Source of the DNA: Circinella umbellata
Lineage: Eukaryota > Mucoromycota > Mucoromycetes > Mucorales > Lichtheimiaceae
Assembly (NCBI GenBank): GCA_025093555.1
Contig: JAIWNF010000058.1
Location: 186,001 to 250,000, forward strand
Direction: 5' to 3'
DNA: 64,000 bases
Shown here: positions 11,677 through 23,600 of the stretch, piece by piece
Numbering within the stretch: position 1 is the first letter of the stretch
How the letters are laid out: each line of letters starts with the position of its first letter
Made by a program: the position numbers and the translations under genes
Notes under the pieces: generated by a model
Databases searched by the model: none
Seen by the model: only the letters and a program-made list of their open reading frames with translations
What the model was told of the DNA's origin: nothing

Positions 11677-12786
11677 GAAAATTTGAAATTCTCACCATTG
11701 CATAAAGTTCTTGACTTCACATCCGAAATATGATTCAAATAAGTAACACCAGTATTTAGCAATAATGGATGTTTCGAAACATTCTTCGAGATACTTATCA
11801 GAAAGCATATGTGCTTTAAATGCATGGATATCCAGGCTAGTAAAGAGAATGCGTATTTTTACTGTTACTACACAAACATTTCATTCAATGTTAGTTTATG
11901 ACTTCCATGTGCCGGTAAATATTCTTGATTCTTCTTTCTTCTTCATTATTAGTCGGCATAATATCAACGATGTTATAACATGCAACAACCTTTTTATTGT
12001 CAGTCAACTAAAATATTCAAAAAAGTCAGTCAGTCTTTCTCCATCGTTCTTTTTTTATACTTCTCTTCCCTTTTTCCCTTCTTCTCACGCCTTCCCATAT
12101 TAATCCCCTCCTCCCTCTTTCTCACTATCATTGAACATACTCTCTTATTAATTATTTTTACCTTTGTCATTTCTTTTGGTAAATTCATTAATTCTGTATT
12201 TTTCATATCCACAATATCAATTTTTTTATAAATATGTTTTCCAGCTTTTTCCAAACTGATATAATTGAGAGCATGCCCAACGGACTCGCGAAAAATAAAA
12301 TTTGCTAGTCCGTTGAGTCCGTTGGGTATGCTCTGAGAGCCCGGATAATCAGACGATAAATCAATGATTCCATTTGACTAAGGCTAAAGTAATATACAGT
12401 ATTAGTGATATAATATCATAAACTGTTTTTTTTTATTTTTGCTACTTACAATTCAAAGTATCTTTCATCAGGCCTATACAGTGATCCACAGCTGAGAACG
12501 GTCAATTTTTCACCCGACGTTCCAGTCATTCCGGGGACACATATACTGTCGACGGCATTTGCCTAATATTGTTCGATACAAAAAAAAAACCATGTTCATG
12601 TTAAGGGGTGTGTATTAAAAAAAGAACTTTATATATCTAAAACACACCTTTCTTCTTTTTGCTTCCTTACCTAATAATTGACGAGAACTTCGCTTCAACG
12701 ATTTTTCTTTCCCTTTTGTTTCACTATTAAGTTTCTAGCCCTGAAAATGGATGGCGCTCAAGCGTGATGCCCATACTCTGCCGTTA
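11677..12786 (-). repeat. Right arm of long inverted repeat 1
   Basis: Reverse complement of 9003-10051. It carries the 5' half of the central pseudogene in an orientation continuous with it. It is about 60 bases longer than the left arm because of the hairpin insert at 12269-12333, for which the left arm provides the unoccupied site. Confidence 0.85.
12269..12333. mobile_element. 65-bp hairpin insertion element (E1)
   Basis: Ends are GAGCATGCCCAACGGACT and, inverted, GAGCATACCCAACGGACT (one mismatch in 18). The right arm carries the 9-mer AGTCCGTTG twice in tandem; the left arm has it once. TGA flanks both sides (12266-12268, 12334-12336). The left arm of the inverted repeat (around 9452) has the same flanks uninterrupted, a natural empty site. 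Confidence 0.85.
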
Positions 12787-13879
12787 AGATAAAAGCGATG
12801 TCTTAGCGAGTAAATTCATTAAGAGGCGTAAATTACAAATAATAAAATTGGTCAAAACATTTATATTGTGTACCTCATATGCTTCCTCAATCGATTAACT
12901 CTCAATCTAATCTTCATTAACTTTTTTTGTTTTCCAACAAGTCTTCTTGTCTACCCAAATCGTCTAATCCATCCAATAATTCCTCTGACATATTGTACTA
13001 TTGATGCACTTTTTAGTTTTAAAATTATGAAAAGAAACAGTATCGTCTGTTAACCACCTTAAATTGACCAATGCACAATTTAAAACGCAGATCACAAGCA
13101 AGCTTATTGCTCTTTCAAAAAAAATATTTCGTGCTCTCTTATTCTTTTTTTTAGATGGGTTTGTAGCAGCCTTGTTCACCAAGTAAGACTTGTATTATCA
13201 TCGATACTGGTTATATTTGGGCGTGAGAGCTAGCCTTACGGGATACGATTTGCGTTGAAAGGACACATGCTGTTGTAACCTCTAGTTTTGTTATGGGCAC
13301 AGTGGAACCAGTAACTCAAAGAAGATGGTGTCTTTGAGCGCACGCTGCTAGTTGGTGACCATGATGTTGGATTATGGGCTGGTACTATTGTTGTGCGAAT
13401 TGAAATCTGTTGATATTGTTATGGTAAGATTAGTTTTTGGAGAGGATGAGCTGGTGGCAACAGTATAAAGAATGGTACTAATTCATATATATATTTCATG
13501 CTCTATTCTATAGTCCTTTTTTTTGTATGAGGCTGTACCAGCTTTGTTCTATTATTGGAAGACTCTTTATCAGCTATACTTTCACTATTAACACTAAAAT
13601 AAAATTAAAATACATTATAAATATACATCAACGTTTGATAAAATATATCTTTCTTCATGCCGTTAATATATGTAATATTTTTGGTAGAGACTATTTTATC
13701 TAACTTGTAATTTACAGTACTTTACATACAACAAACTCATCCAGTGACAGGTCTTGGGTTATATAAGACATTTTTTCTCCTTTTCAAGTTCGATGCATGA
13801 TAAATCCGTAGTAGTTTCAGATTAGAATTTCGAATCTCACGTACATGATTTTTCTTGTTTAGTAAAATTCGATATGGTT
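12787..13879. other. Spacer between the two long inverted repeats
   Basis: AT-rich, no intact gene. Short protein-like snatches occur near 13350-13420 on the plus strand (VGDHDVGLWAGTIVV) but no reading frame extends. Probably degraded repeat or gene sequence. Confidence 0.35.
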
Positions 13880-14244
13880 TAAATCACTGTGATGCAAAGT
13901 TTGTTTCGATTATCGATAATGATCTTCTTTCGCTTGGTACCGTATTCAGTACGGTTATTGACTTCCATACTATTTTCAAATCCTTCAACTACAAGGCCAT
14001 CCTCCTCGTTATTCTGTTATATTCGCAATCATTCTTCATTTTTATTATCGATGATATGTTGATCGTCGCTATTAGAGTTTAAACTGAATTCGAATGGAAT
14101 TGCGTGAAATTCACTACTATTATTATCTTCCTTGCTGTTGCACCAGATGCTCTTCTTGACGATTATTATAAAAATTATACTGATAATTACTATTAAAGAT
14201 TGACATGCGTTTAGGTGAAATCCACTCAAGTCCATTATCATCAA
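13880..14244 (-). pseudogene. Decayed coding remnant, unrecognised
   Basis: On the minus strand two protein-like segments in different frames are separated by about 30 bases: EFHAIPFEFSLNSNSDDQ (near 14090) and EVNNRTEYGTKRKKIIIDN (near 13920), each ending in a stop. The composition (acidic Asn/Ser-rich, then Lys-rich) suggests a former low-complexity linker of a gene. No family is recognised. Confidence 0.35.
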
Positions 14245-14249
14245 GTGTC

Positions 14250-16171
14250 CAGTATAACATCCACCGTTTTTTCTTTAGCATTTGTTGTCGTTTTTTTCAA
14301 TGTAGGATTAATATAGATGGGAACGTATAATTAAACGGAGAATTTAATGCTATTTTTTAGTACGTATCGAATATAAAAGTGCAAATTTATAGTATTAATT
14401 GATTTACACGCATCTTTCAATGGGTTTTTTTTATCCATCGAAAAAAGCCATACCTTATTTCAACAAACTTGCCCTGGACCAAGAAGAAGTATCTGGGAAG
14501 AATGTGCGACTGGTCGCATAAGAACGATTAAATAAGGACTTACTTAATTTTTCAAACTAGCATATCCGAACGTAAGAATGTTAAAGCACTCTACCTTCTT
14601 GCGGTTACTGAAAAAAGACGCGAGGATGCACTTGATGGTGGTGGTGCTACATCAGTCTCCGTCAGGGAAAAGTATTACGTGTTGAACGAGAGGGAGGTGT
14701 CATATATGTTTAATTATAGTGTGTCTTTACACTTACCTATTTTATCATCATACAATAAAAACTTATTGAATGTTCATTTTTATTTAATATCTCAGGACAT
14801 CGATGAGGCTATCTATTTATGAATTTTAGAATGTCAAAATCAAAACCTTCTATTGGATTAAAATGTAATCACTACGTAACCGCACTGTGAAGTCAGGTTA
14901 TACAGAACTATGTAAGATATGTTTATGTCTTGGATCAGAGTATATGTCATATTTTGAATTTGAACTATACTTTATATTACATGAGAAGACGTATACATTA
15001 GTAACACTCCCGCTGATTATATGATTGTCTCATATAATATGTTGTATCTTGCATTACAAAAGATATATACTAGGAATTAGTGAGATTCGTTTGTATTCTC
15101 TCTGTCTTCTTATGCTATTGTAAAACTTTTACCCTACTGTAACTTACCCATAAATATCAATGTATAGTCAACCGTGCTTTTACAAATTCCTCTGTTACTA
15201 CGCACCTTTTTTTTTGGGGGAAATGTTGGAATATTTAATGGGTTTGCAACTCACAACTTTCTTGCATGAGCGTTTCGGGGGATTGCATTTTATCGAAGGT
15301 AAGCTATTGTGGATTTTTTTAACGAAATAAACAACCCCATACCATAACAAAAATATTACTACATATTGGTTGGTATGATATAAATATCATGTATTTTAAA
15401 AAAGTACTAACTTTGACAATAGAGAGAAGAAAAAACAATGATGCTTTTTCCCGAAAAATAAAAATTTTGTGATTTCTGAAAAGCTAAAAAACATACAAGA
15501 TAACTGATATTGTATATATAGTTCTGTATAACCTAACTTCACAGTGAGGTTACGTAGTGATTACATTTTAATCCAATAGAAGGTTTCGATTTTGACATTC
15601 TAAAATTCATAAATAGATAGCCTCATCGATGTCCTGAGATATTAAATAAAAATGAACATTCAATAAGTTTTTATTGTATGATGATAAAATAGGTAAGTGT
15701 AAAGACACACTATAATTAAACATATATGACACCTCCCTCTCGTTCAACACGTAATACTTTTCCCTGACGGAGACTGATGTAGCACCACCACCATCAAGTG
15801 CATCCTCGCGTCTTTTTTCAGTAACCGCGAGAAGGTAGAGTGCTTTAACATTCTTACGTTCGGATATGCTAGTTTGAAAAATTAAGTAAGTCCTTATTTA
15901 ATCGTTCTTATGCGACCAGTCGCACATTCTTCCCAGATACTTCTTCTTGGTCCAGGGCAAGTTTGTTGAAATAAGGTATGGCTTTTTTCGATGGATAAAA
16001 AAAACCCATTGAAAGATGCGTGTAAATCAATTAATACTATAAATTTGCACTTTTATATTAGATACTAAAAAATAGCATTAAATGCTCCGTTTAATTATAC
16101 GTTCCCATCTATATTAATTCTACATTGAAAAAAACGACAACAAATGCTAAAGAAAAACAGAGGATATACTG
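14250..16171. repeat. Long inverted repeat 2 (about 0.66 kb arms)
   Basis: The left arm 14250-14911 is the reverse complement of the right arm 15518-16171 with a handful of differences, around a 606-bp unique loop. The outer ends read CAGTATAACATCC and, inverted, CAGTATATCCTC, which resembles pogo/Tc1-mariner termini. TA follows the right end but the left flank is TC, so a TA duplication is only half supported. The loop has no coding signal. The element begins about 1.46 kb beyond long inverted repeat 1. Confidence 0.85.
14420..14710 (+). pseudogene. Gene fragment inside the left arm of long inverted repeat 2
   Basis: Two protein-like blocks lie on the plus strand, KKAIPYFNKLALDQEEVSGK (ending at a TAA) and ERKNVKALYLLAVTEKRRED followed by SVREKYYVLNEREVSYM. 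The same blocks occur on the minus strand in the right arm (about 15720-16000). The family is not recognised. The arm therefore derives at least partly from protein-coding sequence. Confidence 0.4.
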
Positions 16172-17551
16172 TAACGGTATCAATGTAATGTAATATAATT
16201 TCCAAAAATATTAAAAAACATATTAATGCTCTATATGTGGTCGGCATTGAATAAAATAAAAATAAAGAATAAAGTGAGTACCATAGAACGAAAGCTTAAG
16301 GTATGTCAACAGATCAGTAAAAATAATAGTAGTAGTTTAAAGTTCTCTCATTGTTAATGACTCAAAATTTCAACATAACTACGTACTTTGATAATTTATT
16401 ATTCAAAATCCACTTGTCTATTTCCACTACTATATAATTAATAATAATATATGTATGATAGCTAAAAAAATAAATTGATACGTATGTGTAATATGATATG
16501 CTGTACTACATATCATATTAAATAGCGAACAAAAAAGTGACGACCAATAGTAATAGTTATAAATAAACAAAAATTATTAGCTAGTACTAAAATAAGCAAT
16601 AAAGAATGAAATAATATAGTAGAAATGCTTCTTGCATAGAAAAGAATAAAAGAAAAGCTAAATTCCAAATTTGTATTATTTTCTCTTAGTCGGCATCAAT
16701 TGTATTCATTATAGACATTATATATTGTTTGGCACAAAATGGTGAAGAAAAAAACTTCACGCAAGATGAAATATCACTCAAGGAAGTGAGTAAATAAAAC
16801 AAATGTTTCTTTTTTCATTCTGGTTTTATTATATAGAAAGAAAGAAAACTATAAGAATGTTTTCCTCAAAATGATACATATATATTAATAGAGTTTGAAA
16901 AAATGTTTTTATGCTTATTGTTATTACTAGCATTATAATAATGTGCTAACTAATTATTGTTATTTTTCCCTTGCTGAGATAAAACGGGAAAAAAAATAGA
17001 GATCCTTCCCCCACACACACGCGTATTTGCTGATCAAATCACTGCGGGAATATCAAAAGCTTTTTTTTTTTTTTGGTAGATTCAACACTAGTGCTTGACT
17101 TACCATAGGCTTGGTAAGAAATGAATATGTGTGCGAAAATAAGAAATATAGTTAGTAAAAAAAAAGTACTTTACAGTTGAAGAAGCAAACAACAACGTGT
17201 ATACAAACCACTTTTGATAACTCATAATATATAATATTACCATTATAAAAAACACTTCAAAAAATCGATAATCAAATAATTTGTTAAAAGAAAAGGTTTA
17301 ATACTTTCTTACCCCAACATTATTTCACATGTTTGATACCTTTCAAAGATCTTTTAGTCAGTGTTACGCCAGCAATTTTTTTCTTTCTTTTAAAACTAAA
17401 ACTACAACATGCTCTCAAAACCCTAAGTTTGGTTATTAAAAAAATTCTGTACAACAATAAACTCCAATTTACCCCGCTAATTTCTTTGGCCTTTTTAAAA
17501 AGAAGATTAAATATAAATTTCTTTTTTAGGTTCACATCACAACGTAAAAAA
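16172..17551. other. Intergenic region upstream of the hydrolase
   Basis: AT-rich. The only structure I see is a perfect 12-bp hairpin at about 16486-16517 (TAATATGATATG, loop, CATATCATATTA). The open frame that runs into the hydrolase from 17333 is judged 5' leader. The hydrolase promoter presumably lies in the last few hundred bases. Confidence 0.4.
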
Positions 17552-19164
17552 ATGGCCACGGTAATTACAAAACCTGTGAATCGTTATTTTTCTTTATCTT
17601 TTATTCTTCTTTCACTTTTTTCACTCTTAGTTCTTTCAAAACATACCTCCTTTCCTTTACAAAAATTAAAAAGAAAAACAACGATATCAAATTCTAATAA
17701 AATTATGGATAATATTCGCGGAGCACTTAAAAAATCACCAGCATCTGTTATTGTTCAAATATTAAAAACAGCATTGGCACTTCCTCCAGCTGCTTCAAGA
17801 TCTTTTATTAATGAACTTACAAAACCTACATCATCACAACGAACTTATATTAAACATATTAGCAATTCCTTCTGGAAAGGTACTTTAATTGCTAAAGACA
17901 TCAAATATGATAGTGATGCCGAAGCAGTACGTCGTTTACGTAGAGCCGATGTTGTCATTTTTAATATTCACGGTATGTTCCCACAATAACAAAGAAACGC
18001 CAATGTCAATTTTGATTTGGGGAAAGAGATAGATTGTGTAGTACAGAAAGATGGTATCCTAGTAACAATAAAAATTATTTTATATGTATATGTTTTTTTC
18101 TGCGTATGTAGGTGGTGGTTTCCGATCTGGAAATTCAACAATGTATATGAAGAGTTATATTACCTGGATTGATATGTTAAAAGAAAAGCATAATCTTGAT
18201 GCTGTCATGATGTCTGTTGAATATGGTAACTATCTCCCCTTTATGATTTCTCTAATTCTTTGACTTTTTATTTCCCATTAACGTACAAAAATAATACTAA
18301 ATGCATAATCGATTTTTTATAGGACTTGCACCAGCCAATAAATACCCAGGACCTCTTTTTGAATGTATGAAAGCTTATAAGCATCTTACACAAGAACTTC
18401 ATGTCCCTGCATGGAAAATTATTCTTTCTGGTGATTCTGCCGGGGGTTCCTTGGTTCTGGAAACATTAATGCGAACTTATGCTCCCAATATTATCAACGA
18501 TTTGAATGCACCACGAACTAATTTTAGTATCGGTCTTCCAGCAGGTGTGTTATTGGTTTCTCCATTGATTACACCAGAAACTAATTCTTGGTCTTGGGAA
18601 AATTTGGAGAAGTACGACATGGTATCTCAACAATTAGCCAAGCTCGTATTTAAAGAATACCTTGATTTTCCCAACGTGGATCCTGAAGATATACCCATTT
18701 TAAAATTGGCTCGAGTAGATAAAGATTTTGAACGATTTTCACCTAAAAACGCTTTGGTGTTTGTAGGTGATAAAGAAGTCATGCGTGATGATATTTTACA
18801 CTTGGCCAATGCCATTGAAAAAGATGGCAAGATTAACATTCGTATTTGTAAAGAAGCATATGCTCATGATTGGTTTTTGATCCATGAAATTGTTAAACAA
18901 AAAGATAAATATATGCTTGATCAATATGATGAAGTATTTGTTGATTTTGCTGCTTATGCTGTTGCAGAAGCTGCTGAAGATTTTGCAAAAGAAAAACAAA
19001 AGCAAAATGTTTCCACAACTACTACTACTGCTGCTATTACAAGAGAAGAGTCTAAAGATATATCAGAAACAGCAACAGCAGTAACATCCCAAGAACAAGA
19101 ACAAGAACAGCCTATTACTACTACTACTACTTCTGTTCAACCTGTCGGTGTCATTGTTCCTTAG
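17552..19164 (+). CDS. HSL-family alpha/beta hydrolase (steryl acetyl hydrolase/lipase type)
   Basis: Three exons, 17552-17972, 18112-18225 and 18323-19164, encode 458 residues. An N-terminal hydrophobic segment (about residues 12-30) looks like a signal anchor. The oxyanion motif HGGGF is at 140-144, assembled across the first intron. The nucleophile elbow is GDSAGG with Ser217. The acid segment GDKEVMRDD starts near residue 327, and the likely catalytic His360 is in AYAHDW. The tail is Ser/Thr/Gln-rich and non-conserved. Family: hormone-sensitive-lipase-like esterases, including the yeast sterol deacetylase Say1, at the ER membrane or lipid droplets; the substrate cannot be read from sequence. 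The frame is open upstream to 17333, but the ATG at 17552 gives the expected membrane anchor and follows an A-rich leader. Confidence 0.87.
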
Positions 19165-19592
19165 TTATTGTTCATAATTTTTTTATTTTACTTTAATATA
19201 TATTTTTTTAAAGAAACTATTTATCTTTTCACTTTCAACTCCAATATCGAAACTTTCTTTTTATGTTATTTATGCTACGCTACTAATTTTCTTAAAGAAA
19301 ATAAATCAAAAAAAATTGAAGAGAGTTTGTTGCGTAGTAATATATAAGAAGTCGTTTAAATTGATGAAGTGACTTGAAACTTAAATGTCCGCCTATACGT
19401 CTCTCTCACTCTTTTTTTTTTCAAATTTTATTTTATCTACCATTACAGAAAACGGGCTATAAAGAAAATAAAATAAAGAATCATGAGGTATATATATAAT
19501 AAAAATCAAATGATTTCAAATCATTTTACGCGCTAATAAAAAGAAATTAACGTATAAATATATAATCTAGTACTGCCAAAGCAAGATCAGAA
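19165..19592. other. Spacer between hydrolase and SmD2
   Basis: AT-rich 3' UTR of the hydrolase followed by the SmD2 promoter, including a CT-rich tract near 19400. I see no gene. Confidence 0.4.
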
Positions 19593-20063
19593 ATGTCAGA
19601 AGAAGAACTTCGCAAACAAGAAGAAATTGAATTTAACACGGGTCCATTGTCAGTACTTCAACAATCCGTCAAGAATAATAATCAAATCTTGATCTCTTGT
19701 AGAAATAATCACAAGATTTTAGCACGCGTTAAAGCATTTGATCGTCATTGTAATATGGTTCTTGAAAATGTGAAAGAGGTATATTATTAAAATTTCAAAA
19801 AACAAGAAAAACAAAAAAAAAGATGTATCTAATCAAATCATTATTATTACTTTTAGATGTGGACAGAAACTCCTCGTACAGGTAAAGGATCGAAAGCTAA
19901 ACCTGTTAATAAGGATCGTTTCGTAAGCAAAATGTTCCTTCGTGGTGATTCCGTTGTTCTCAGTAAGTTTTCTTATGTTATTTTAATAGCTTTAAAGTAT
20001 CAAAAAAAAAGGGAAAGAAATTTATTGATATTTTATTTTATAGTTCTTCGTAACACTGTTTAA
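19593..20063 (+). CDS. Small nuclear ribonucleoprotein Sm D2
   Basis: Three exons, 19593-19778, 19857-19962 and 20044-20063, encode 103 residues; the last exon is only 20 bases (ILRNTV, stop). The Sm1 motif is [16 protein letters not shown] and the Sm2 motif [16 protein letters not shown]. The N-terminal helix [14 protein letters not shown] is typical of SmD2. The protein is a core component of the heptameric Sm ring on U1, U2, U4 and U5 snRNAs. Length is close to the usual 108-118 residues. The tiny last exon makes automatic annotation likely to truncate it. Confidence 0.95.
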
Positions 20064-20654
20064 AAAAAAAGAAGGAAAAAATACGCGACATGCACACATT
20101 CTACGTACATAAATACAACTATGTTCATATATATATATAAAAAACTACAACTAAAAAAAAATAATAAAATAAATGCAACAACATTCCTCTTCTTTGTCTT
20201 TCATGATATCAAACGTACCAAAATACGGACACACGCAGGCACTCAGTCAACCAAATCAACCAAAATCAACCAATGTTATTCATTTATATTGTTGGTAGAT
20301 GAATTATAAATATATACAACTTATCCAACCACATTTGGAAGTTTTTCTCACAAGGATCGAATAAATTAAACTAACAACTATGATAGTTATATATATATAT
20401 GTAAAGAAATATTTTATTTGGGTGTCATAAAAAGATGTGGAAAGAAAGAATAATAATGGAATCAAATTACATGAAATATAAAGAATGGGATAAGAGATGT
20501 TAGGATGGGAATGAAAAGGGAATATTATATTTATAAACGGTGAAAGTCTTCTAAAATATGGATATGTTATACTATAAGAAAATGAAAAGTTATATAATAC
20601 AACTATACTTGATGGTTGTAAATAATAATATTAGAGGAAGAAGATTAAAGGAAC
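20064..20654. other. Convergent 3' region between SmD2 and Atg11
   Basis: AT-rich sequence with TA microsatellites; presumably both 3' UTRs. I see no gene. Confidence 0.4.
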
Positions 20655-23600
20655 CTATTGAGGTGTTTGAGTCCACATCATTGTAGAATTAATAGGTAAT
20701 TGTTGTGATGACTGTTGTTGTTCTTGTTGTTCTTGTTGTTGTGGAGTAAAGAATCCAATACTATGTCGTCTTTCAGCACTAGAAGTACTATTCGGAGGAG
20801 AACTGAATGGAATATAACTATGAATTACATTGGATGTAGATAATGATGTTGGAAAAGAAGGTCTTGCAACGAAATTATTTGATAAAGATGCAGATGATGA
20901 TGATGCCTTGCTTGATGAAATATTATTATTTATATTATCGTGATTATTATGATTATGTTGGGTATCTGTTGTCGTTGTTGTTGTTGGTGATGAAATGCTT
21001 GCTAACCCAGTATCTGGTAAGGATGTTGTATAACTTTTACTAAATGCTAATGTAGATGGAGATGATGATTGGGTTGGCGAAATAGGTGAAGTATTATTTT
21101 CAGGTTCTTTACCCTTATTTGATGACAACGTTGTTGTAGATGATTTAGTTGATTTTTTAGATGAATGCTTACGATGGCGATTGGTTCTCCAATTTTCAAC
21201 TTCAAGATGATAATATGTCAAACCTTCTGTTAAACCATATGGGTTCGAATGAGGGTCCTGTATAGATATGTATTAGATAAGTTCTGTTTTCAGTTTAGAT
21301 ATTCTTATCAAATACTTACCGCTACATTGACTGTATGTTCTGTAATAGATGTGATTCGAGCAACAAGCCATTCTCTTGTAATCATTTGTTGCGCAACACT
21401 ATTGGATGGCTTTAAGAAATAATGAGGAGCATTGATATTAAATGCAGCCCATGGTTTTCCTGTAGAATTTCTTGTTGGTAGAAATAATGCAACATCACCA
21501 GTTTGAAAACTAATGTATATTATTATTAATAAACAAATCTATTTATTTAAATGTTTCTTTTTCTCCCTCTCCCTCTCCCTCTCCTCAAAAAAAAAAGGTA
21601 TAACAACTTACTTTCTAAAAGCAATCTTATCATGTCCACAATTTGAAACTCTGTTATATTTTTCTATGTTAAAAAAAGATTAATTAAAGTTTATAAATAA
21701 TATATTACATCACATTCTATTGTTTTTTTTTTCTCTCTTTTTACCTCGAAGATCTTTATATTCACGTTTCCATCTACGAGTAAGTTCATGGGCATCTCGT
21801 ACTTTAGAACGAATACGTTCAACAAACTTAACACAGTCCATACTTCCAACAGTTTGTAATACACGTGTCCAAACAGCCAAATCATCTTGTTCACCAGAAA
21901 TAATTATCTTTTTAGTCATTGCTTTGGCTTCTTCTTCATCCACAGAAAGTTGAAGCTGATGAGTTATTTCATAGAATAAACTTTTTCTAAACTCCTCTAA
22001 TTTTTCAGCCATTTGAGTTCCAGTAGAATAAAGTTCCATCCGTTCTTCATCAAATTTATTCATTCTTGACAATAATTGGCCATGATCTTGTTCAATTGTC
22101 ATAAGTTTCTGGTAATAATAATAATTATTAGATACATAATTATGTCCAACCCACCTCTCTTTATAATATATGTATATGAGTGTGATGGGATGATGACCTG
22201 TCTGTTTTTGTTTTTACCTCTTTTGAAGAATTAGCATCCGTAGCAAGTGTTTCCAAACTTTCCTTCAGAATATGCAATAATGTTGGAATATCTTCTTCTC
22301 CCATAGAAATATTAATAGGTCGACTATATTGCATTACTAAAGCTATCAATGTATTATGTATATTACGTCGCTGTTGTAAAGTCTATTATTTATGAAGAAC
22401 AAAAAACAGTTTGAGTTATAGATCATGAATAAATAAATGAATGAATATATATATACCTCTTCAAGTGCTTGATGCTTATTCATCCAATCATTTTCAGCTC
22501 TAGCAACCATATCTCGAGTCTAATAAATGACAGATAATAATTAATAACAGTTTCTTTCTTTTCCTCGCAGGATGGATTATTTCCTCGTAATGTAAGATTA
22601 ATTATTTACCTTTGCCAACTGTTGTTTAATTTGGTCTCGAGCTTGTTCTGTGTCGTCCAACTGCTGAAGACGTTGTTCGGTCTATATAAATAAATAATTA
22701 ATTCATGAATGTATATGTATATGTATATGATAAATCCTGAAATTCAAAAAAAAATATTTACAGCTTTCTTTTCTGCATTTGCAGTAACACGATAGTTTTC
22801 ATATTCATTATAAAGCTTTTCCAAGTCTTCTTGTAGTTTTGTATTCGTTTTTTCCAACACATCATTACGCTCTTTGGATTTTGATAAATCGTTTGATATG
22901 TTTTGAACATCATCTTGATGTACTTGTTCTAATATTTTAATACGTTTCTGATTATCTGTACGTTCTTGATCTATTTGTTCTTGTAACTCTTCGATCTATT
23001 AAATATAAGTATTATTAATATATGTATCTATCCAGCCAAAGAAGTTTGTGACCATCACTAAAATAAAACTATTATACCTTTGCTCGCCAATCATCTTCAA
23101 CACTTGCTATTCGAATATCTGCAAGGTTATCCTTATATTGAGCTTCTTTCAATAACTATAAAGAAAATTGCAATCCATGGTGAATATTTGATTTAGTCAT
23201 AATAATAAAACTCGATAAGGTTTCACTTAAAAATTAATTTTTTCTTACACTTTGACGATTATCTTCATATGTTTGACGTTCTTCTTCAAGTAATTGCTCT
23301 AATTCTTGTATTTGAAGTCTTAAATCTTCTTTTTCGTGCTCATTTTCATCCTTGATAATTTCGATCTTTTTTTAATATTATATATAATATGGTTAGTTTT
23401 CTCAAAATAAAAATGTAACCTGTCCAACAAGGTGTACGCATCTGCTTTTTCTTTTTCTTTTTTTACCTGGTTTTGTTCATTATGTAATTGATGTTGTAAA
23501 CTTGAAATTAAATCTTCTTGTTCACGAATAATTTCTTTAAGTTGGTCAATTTCTTTGGATTGATCCTTTGTTGTTGTTGTAGTAGTAGTAGTAATATCAG

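Larger units (their letters stand above)
10016..12620 (-). pseudogene. Decayed gene of a lineage-type family with PD-(D/E)XK-like motif
   Basis: Minus-strand exon-like blocks run from the right arm through the centre. They include GMTGTSGEKLTVLSCGSLY, the SQMESLIYRLI block, the IIAKYWCYLFESYF block, a coiled coil at 11303-11602 (LQQLQQQLDHVEDMINKM), KVKVDLRITVDD...SSITEFV at 10890-10990, CHLNQILKSLPYIPE, and RVYCIQDVMDFAFPR near 10690. Frames change several times, including a slip in an A-run near 11540, and the 3' end (to 10016) runs into the left arm. The spaced pattern K-x-D-L-R ... T-E-F resembles the acidic core of PD-(D/E)XK nuclease folds; that assignment is inference. The layout resembles a gene family I recall as expanded in mucoralean fungi. 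It is interrupted by a MITE at 10363-10635 and the hairpin at 12269-12333. Confidence 0.55.
9003..12786. repeat. Long inverted repeat 1 (about 1.05 kb arms)
   Basis: The left arm 9003-10051 is the reverse complement of the right arm 11677-12786, with only scattered differences plus a 65-bp insert in the right arm at 12269-12333. The outer ends read TAACGGCAGAGTATGGGC on the left and its complement on the right. If the element is taken to start at ACGGCAG, both ends are flanked by TA, as expected of a Tc1/mariner-type target duplication; this is tentative. The centre (10052-11676) is a decayed gene on the minus strand whose 5' half lies in the right arm. The left arm is therefore an inverted copy of the gene's own 5' half placed beyond its 3' end. 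Arm substitutions argue against a simple assembly artefact. Confidence 0.88.

Noticed and set aside
15006..15240. Possible LTR edges in the loop of long inverted repeat 2 (TAGTAACA and TGTTGGAATATT).
   Set aside because: No matching pair of LTRs, no duplication and no polyprotein remnant; the motifs are short enough for chance.
17333..17551. N-terminal extension of the hydrolase from the upstream ATG at 17333.
   Set aside because: It adds 73 residues of A/T-driven hydrophobic sequence ahead of a good signal anchor; judged to be leader sequence.
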